From: Rhodothermales bacterium
Lineage (GTDB): Bacteria; Bacteroidota; Rhodothermia; Rhodothermales; JANQRZ01
DNA: 64,000 nucleotides
Assembly (NCBI GenBank): GCA_028284265.1
Contig: JANQRZ010000001.1
Coordinates: 1-64,000 of the forward strand
Direction: 5' to 3'
Part shown: positions 60,180 through 64,000 of the stretch, piece by piece
How positions within the stretch are numbered: position 1 is the stretch's first letter
Layout: each line of letters starts with the position of its first letter
Program-made: the position numbers and the translations under genes
Notes under the pieces: generated by a model
The model's database searches: none
What the model was told of the DNA's origin: nothing
Seen by the model: only the letters and a program-made list of their open reading frames with translations

Positions 60180-61781
60180 TCAGAACGGTGCGTCGCTCGG
60201 CGGGTAGTCTTCGTAGCCGTCGCCGAAGCCGCCGTCGCCGCCGGGGAGTGGAGGAGGCGGAGCACCACCCGCCGGAGGGCCACCGTACTCGAAGCCCGGG
60301 TCGGTGCCGTAGTACGTCGTCAGGTTCTCGAACCGGGCGTACTGGTTGACGAACGCGAGGCGGACGTTCCCAATCGGCCCGTTCCGCTGTTTGCCGATGA
60401 TGATCTCGCCGACGCCCGCCGTCGAGTTGCCGTTCTCGTCCTGCGTGATGCCGTAGCGCTCGGCGCGGTAGATGAACGCGACCACGTCGGCGTCCTGCTC
60501 GATGGAGCCGGACTCGCGGAGGTCGGAGAGCATCGGGCGCTTGTCGCCGCCGCGCGTCTCGACCGCCCGCGATAGCTGGGCGAGGGCGAGTACCGGCACG
60601 TCGATCTCCTTGGCGAGCGCCTTGAGCGAGCGGCTGATCTGGGCGATCTCCTGCTCGCGGTTGCCGTTGCGGTTGTCCTGCGAGCCGTGCATCAGTTGGA
60701 GGTAGTCCACGATCACCATGCCGATGTCGTGCTCGGCCTTGAGGCGGCGGCACTTGGCCCGCAACTCCAGAATCCCGAGGCCCGGCGTGTCGTCCACAAA
60801 AATCTTGGCCTCGCCCAACCGACCGGCAGCGCGGGCGAGCTTGGGCCAGTCCTCGTCCGAGAGCCGCCCGGTGCGCGCTTTTTGCGCGTCGATCCGCGCC
60901 TCGGAGGTCAGCATCCGCTGGGCGAGCTGATTGGCGCTCATTTCTAGCGAGAAGATGGCGACCGGCACGCCGTACTTCGGATGCGTCGCGGCGTTCATCG
61001 TGACTGCGAGCGAGAGGGCGGTCTTACCCATCGAGGGGCGGGCGGCGATGATGATGAGGTCGGACTTCTGCCAGCCGCCGGTCATATCGTCGAGCGCGTG
61101 GAAGCCGGAGGGCACACCCGTCAGGCCGCCCTCGCGCTGTCCGAGCGCTTCGAGCTGCTTGAAGGTGTCCATCACCACCTCGCTCATCGCCCGGCTGCCC
61201 TTGCGAAGCTGGCTCTCGGAGATCTTGAAGATGTCCTGCTCGGCGCGGTCGAGGAGGTCGAAGGCGTCGGTCGTCGGGTCGTAGGCCTCGCCGACGGTCG
61301 TGGTCATCGTCTCGATCATCTGCCGCAGCAGACTCTTCTCGGCGATGATCCGGGCGTGGTACTCGACGTTGGCCGCGCTCGCCACGCGGGTCGTGAGTTC
61401 CGAGAGGTAGTAGCCGCCAATCGGCTCAAACTCGCCGCGCCGCTTCAGTTCCTCAGTCAGCGTGATGAGGTCCACCGGGTTGGTGCGCTCGAAGAGGCTG
61501 AGCATCGCCGCGTAGATGCGCTGGTGGCGCACGTCGTAGAACGCCTCGGGCGGCAGAATCTCGATGGCCTTCGGGATGGCCTCGCGCTCAATCAACATGG
61601 CCCCGAGGACCGACTGCTCGACCTCGACGGCCTGCGGTGGGACGCGCCCCGCCTGCTCGTGGAGCGAGACCACGTTCGCCCGTCCGCGAGCGCCGCGCCG
61701 CCCGGTCAGCTTTTCGAGCGGGAACGCACCACCTTCTTCGATGCGGAGGGGGCGCTGTTGGGGTCCGTCCTGGTCGGGCAT
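60180..61781 (-). CDS. dnaB: Replicative DNA helicase
   Basis: A 533-residue hexameric helicase that unwinds DNA at the replication fork. N-terminal domain: PPQAVEVEQSVLGAMLIEREAI, PEAFYDVRHQRIYAAM. RecA core: TGVPSGFHALDDMTGGWQKSDLIIIAARPSMGKTALSL (Walker A), VVIFSLEMSANQLAQRML-type (actual: VAIFSLEMSANQLAQRML), GMVIVDYLQLM (Walker B), and VLALAQLSRAVETRGGDKRPMLSDLRESGSIEQDADVVAFIYR. No intein interrupts it. The C-terminal tail is rich in Gly and Pro. It lies 13 bp upstream of the uracil-DNA glycosylase stop on the same strand. Confidence 0.97.
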   Translation of the reverse strand: MPDQDGPQQRPLRIEEGGAFPLEKLTGRRGARGRANVVSLHEQAGRVPPQAVEVEQSVLGAMLIEREAIPKAIEILPPEAFYDVRHQRIYAAMLSLFERTNPVDLITLTEELKRRGEFEPIGGYYLSELTTRVASAANVEYHARIIAEKSLLRQMIETMTTTVGEAYDPTTDAFDLLDRAEQDIFKISESQLRKGSRAMSEVVMDTFKQLEALGQREGGLTGVPSGFHALDDMTGGWQKSDLIIIAARPSMGKTALSLAVTMNAATHPKYGVPVAIFSLEMSANQLAQRMLTSEARIDAQKARTGRLSDEDWPKLARAAGRLGEAKIFVDDTPGLGILELRAKCRRLKAEHDIGMVIVDYLQLMHGSQDNRNGNREQEIAQISRSLKALAKEIDVPVLALAQLSRAVETRGGDKRPMLSDLRESGSIEQDADVVAFIYRAERYGITQDENGNSTAGVGEIIIGKQRNGPIGNVRLAFVNQYARFENLTTYYGTDPGFEYGGPPAGGAPPPPLPGGDGGFGDGYEDYPPSDAPF

Positions 61782-61794
61782 ACGAGTGGGAGAT

Positions 61795-62574
61795 TTAGGC
61801 CTGGACGAGTTGGTCGTAGCGCGTGCGGAGGAGCTTCACGTCCTCCCACGTCGGGCGCTTCCACTGCGGGTTGCGCAGGAGCGCTGCCGGGTGGTAGGTC
61901 ACCATCAGCGGTAGGCCGTAGAAGTCGTTGAACTTGCCCCGGAGCGAGGCCAGCGAGGAGGTCTTTTTGAGCAGCCCGTTCCCGGCGCTCTTGCCGACGG
62001 CGAGGATCACCTTCGGGCGCACGAGCGCGATCTGCTTGTAGAGGATCGGGATGTGCGCCTCCACCTCGTCCGGGCGCGGATCGCGGTTGCCGGGAGGGCG
62101 ACTCTTGAGGATATTGCTGATGTAGACCTCGCTCCGCTCGAAGTTGACCGCTTCGAGAATCTTGTTCAGCAGTTGCCCGGCCCGCCCGACGAACGGCTCG
62201 CCCGTTTTGTCCTCATCGGCTCCCGGCGCTTCGCCGATCACCATCAGGTCTGCGTTCTCCGGCCCGACGCCGAGGACCGGGTTGATTCGGCTCTCATCAA
62301 TCGGCGTGAGGATGGTGTCTTTGAGCCAGTCGAAAATCTCGCCGAGCGAGTCCATCCCGACGAGCGGTGAGTCCTCGGGGACGAGGGCCTCGATGCGGTC
62401 GTAGGGCGAGAGCGTCGTGTCCTGCGAGGGGTCGGGAAGAGCACCGAAGAGGTCGGGCGACATGGAATCGGGAAGCGCGTCGGCGGCGGTGGGGAGAGCG
62501 TCGGGTAGCCAGTCGCCGCCGAGGGCGCGCTGGAGGTCGAGCACGGATCGGGCGTCGCGGAGGAGGTCCAGCAC
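61795..62574 (-). CDS. Uracil-DNA glycosylase family 4-like protein lacking cysteines
   Basis: A 259-residue glycosylase of the family 4 fold that removes uracil from DNA. Motif 1 [29 protein letters not shown] (with the water-activating region in GEAPGADED), then [29 protein letters not shown] and motif 2 [13 protein letters not shown]. Family 4 enzymes normally bind a [4Fe-4S] cluster through four cysteines, including KCRPP and the following CxPYL; here those positions are Ser (KSRPP) and His/Ile (EAHIPIL), and the whole protein has no cysteine. It belongs to a long N-terminal-extended form. It sits upstream of dnaB on the same strand. Confidence 0.85.
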   Translation of the reverse strand: MLDLLRDARSVLDLQRALGGDWLPDALPTAADALPDSMSPDLFGALPDPSQDTTLSPYDRIEALVPEDSPLVGMDSLGEIFDWLKDTILTPIDESRINPVLGVGPENADLMVIGEAPGADEDKTGEPFVGRAGQLLNKILEAVNFERSEVYISNILKSRPPGNRDPRPDEVEAHIPILYKQIALVRPKVILAVGKSAGNGLLKKTSSLASLRGKFNDFYGLPLMVTYHPAALLRNPQWKRPTWEDVKLLRTRYDQLVQA

Positions 62575-62746
62575 CGTGGGGTTAGCCGGTTATCGGGGGA
62601 TACGTGGCGCGGAGGAAACGGGGTTTACGTCCGGCGCGAAAAGGGTGCGATCAATCTAACAGGGCCAAGCCGGACAGGCAAGGTGATCCCCGGTGAATTC
62701 GCGTAGGCGCGCGGCCGAAGGCAACGAGTGAAGGGCGCTCAATCGG

Positions 62747-63394
62747 CTAGGCTGTTCCGAGCGACAACTCCTCATAGGCGGCTGCACCAACGAGGAGGGC
62801 GAAGGTCCCCGTGAAGAAGATGCCGATGAACAAGGCGAGGATGCCGAGGAGCACGAGGAAAGCGAGGGCTACGCCGAGCAGAAAGAGTTGGAGCCGGTAG
62901 CCACTCGTCATCGCCCACGCCTCTTGCAGGGTGTCCATCACGCCCCGGTCGTCATCCATGACGAGGTACATGGCAGGCCACAGACCGACGGCGATGATGA
63001 TACCCGGCACGATCAGCAGGATCAGGCCGAGGCCCGTCGCAATCGCGCTGATGGCATACACCCCGAAGGCGCGCCCGAACTCGTTGAACCCGACGAAGAG
63101 GTCGCCGAACTCAATCGGCTCGTGGCGATGCACTTTGAGCATCATCCAGTATATCCCGGCCGTGAGCGGACCCGTGATGACAAATCCGATGATGCTAAGA
63201 ACGCCGTCTCCCATCCCCGAGCCGTCCGTGATGGGGTTCGACCCGATGCTGACAGCGAGGGCATAGAGCGCGAACGTGCCGACGAGGAGCCAGAGGTGCT
63301 CCTTGAACAGCGGCCAACTTCGGGAGAACAGGTGCCCAATGCTGAGGTCGGGGATATACGGCTCTTCCGTGTAGAGGTCAGATTGCGGTTCCAT
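62747..63394 (-). CDS. Multi-span membrane protein (DUF975-like)
   Basis: A 215-residue protein. An N-terminal cytoplasmic part (LSIGHLFSRSWPLFKEHLWLLVG) is followed by about six spans, including VLSIIGFVITGPLTAGIYWMML, GVYAISAIATGLGLILLIVPGIIIAVGLWPAMYLVM and FLVLLGILALFIGIFFTGTFALLVG. IGHLFSRSWPLFKEHLWLLV plus GLILLIVPGIIIAVGLWPAMYLVMDD resemble the DUF975 / GDPD membrane-domain family. Its function is unknown. Confidence 0.65.
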   Translation of the reverse strand: MEPQSDLYTEEPYIPDLSIGHLFSRSWPLFKEHLWLLVGTFALYALAVSIGSNPITDGSGMGDGVLSIIGFVITGPLTAGIYWMMLKVHRHEPIEFGDLFVGFNEFGRAFGVYAISAIATGLGLILLIVPGIIIAVGLWPAMYLVMDDDRGVMDTLQEAWAMTSGYRLQLFLLGVALAFLVLLGILALFIGIFFTGTFALLVGAAAYEELSLGTA

Positions 63395-63424
63395 GACAGG
63401 AGCGGTTGGGTGAGAGAGCGGAGC

Positions 63425-64000
63425 CTAGTAGGTGCCCATCGCGGCGTGCTCGCGCACTTCGGACAGCGGCGGGAGAGAGGCGTCAGCGGCGTGCCAGCTA
63501 GCGGCGAGGTCGGCGTAGACGGTGCGGGCCGTGGCACGGTCCCCGGACTGCATCGCCGCACGGGCGAGGCCGAGGAGCGACCGCGACCGCCGGGGATAGC
63601 GGTCGAGCGCTTCCTCGAAATGATCCCGTGCCTCGGCGGGCCGGTCGAGGCCGAGCAGCACCTCGCCGAAGAGTTCGTGGACGGGCTTGACCGGTCGTGC
63701 GGGGCCGAAGTCGAGCGGCATCGTGTCTTCGAGTTCGGCGGCCTCGGTGAGGAGGGCAAGCGCTTCGTCGGTCTCACCCGCATCGAGCGCGAGGAGGGCC
63801 TTGAGTTGGAGATACGGAGCCTTGTCTTCAGCTTCGGGTCCATCGTGGGCCTCCAAGCGATTTCCCAGATCAGTCAGGGCCGCTTCGGCTGCTGCCCGGT
63901 CGCTGCGGCGGAGAGCGGCCCAGCCATCGGCGAAGAGACTCTGCGCGGCGAGGGTCAGCCAGTCGTCGTCCAAGTCCGGGGAGGTGCGGGCGAGATCGCT
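63425..64000 (-). CDS. TPR-like protein, partial (N-terminus outside window)
   Basis: About 191 residues of a TPR protein whose frame stays open to the window edge. Paired helices are visible: DGWAALRRSDRAAAEAALTDLGNRLE, APYLQLKALLALDAGETDEALALLTEAAELE, ELFGEVLLGLDRPAEARDHFEEALDRYPRRSRSLLGLARAAMQSGD. The C-terminus ends VREHAAMGTY. The start codon is not visible; a TTG at 63973 is not convincing. The gene lies 30 bp from the membrane protein on the same strand. Confidence 0.7.
   Translation of the reverse strand, partial: SDLARTSPDLDDDWLTLAAQSLFADGWAALRRSDRAAAEAALTDLGNRLEAHDGPEAEDKAPYLQLKALLALDAGETDEALALLTEAAELEDTMPLDFGPARPVKPVHELFGEVLLGLDRPAEARDHFEEALDRYPRRSRSLLGLARAAMQSGDRATARTVYADLAASWHAADASLPPLSEVREHAAMGTY

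Noticed and set aside
1-64000. CRISPR arrays, rRNA genes, complete IS elements, prophage
   Set aside because: No regularly spaced direct repeats, no rRNA segments, no transposase or phage structural genes were seen on either strand.

Overview
GC-rich, mostly housekeeping bacterial chromosome, best explained as a Bacteroidota/Rhodothermota-type organism (an inference, for example order Rhodothermales). Four large secreted proteins end in a type IX secretion (T9SS) sorting domain (YPNP... VYDVLGRxV... GxY.VRL). There is a complete menaquinone operon, an ECF sigma factor beside a Ser/Thr kinase-TPR protein, a two-component propeller sensor, and a TTG-N19-TAnnTTGG-like promoter before a tRNA.

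Layout. 0-3.6 kb: a cut-off response regulator, a GAF/PAS histidine kinase, an EcsC-family protein, a PHA-system protein and a 46-aa membrane protein. 3.6-10.5 kb: an accessory island. It is bounded by the two halves of a split gamma-carbonic-anhydrase gene lying in opposite orientations. It holds an AbiE type IV toxin-antitoxin pair whose toxin has an amber codon, and a five-gene overlapping operon (HNH endonuclease, AbiEi-like regulator, 35-aa membrane peptide, nucleotidyltransferase, Swt1-type HEPN protein) behind a perfect 22-bp palindrome. The HEPN gene is broken by a 7-bp tandem duplication. A 5'-truncated XRE regulator follows, then an intact carbonic anhydrase. 11-15 kb: NfeD-like protein with flotillin, a DUF4956-like membrane protein, an AP2-domain protein. 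15-22.9 kb: a T9SS protein, ispH, a MarR regulator with operator-like repeats before an NTF2-like gene, a methyltransferase, a dipeptidase and a lipoprotein.

22.9-32.2 kb: menF-menD-menH-menB-(unknown membrane protein)-menA-menC-menE on the minus strand, almost every junction a 1-4 bp overlap. 32.4-39.3 kb: TlpA-like and DsbD-N-like redox proteins, tRNA-Leu, and a propeller histidine kinase, SGNH hydrolase and response regulator in one orientation. 39.5-44.6 kb: a lipoprotein, class IV aminotransferase with sulfotransferase, DoxX-like, carbon-nitrogen hydrolase, TerB-like, small membrane and carboxypeptidase-regulatory proteins.

44.7-55.7 kb: kinase-TPR and ECF sigma factor, a T9SS protein, an NhaC-type antiporter, a HAD-IG 5'-nucleotidase, and a divergent Lrp regulator/methionine-gamma-lyase-like pair. 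55.7-60.1 kb: tRNA-Pro, tRNA-Arg, tRNA-Cys and a GH81 laminarinase. 60.1-64 kb: dnaB, a cysteine-free family-4-like uracil-DNA glycosylase, a membrane protein and a cut-off TPR protein.

The most unusual part is the island: a composite defence-like operon in which the toxin-type genes of two systems are broken while the regulators stay open, set inside a rearranged carbonic anhydrase locus.
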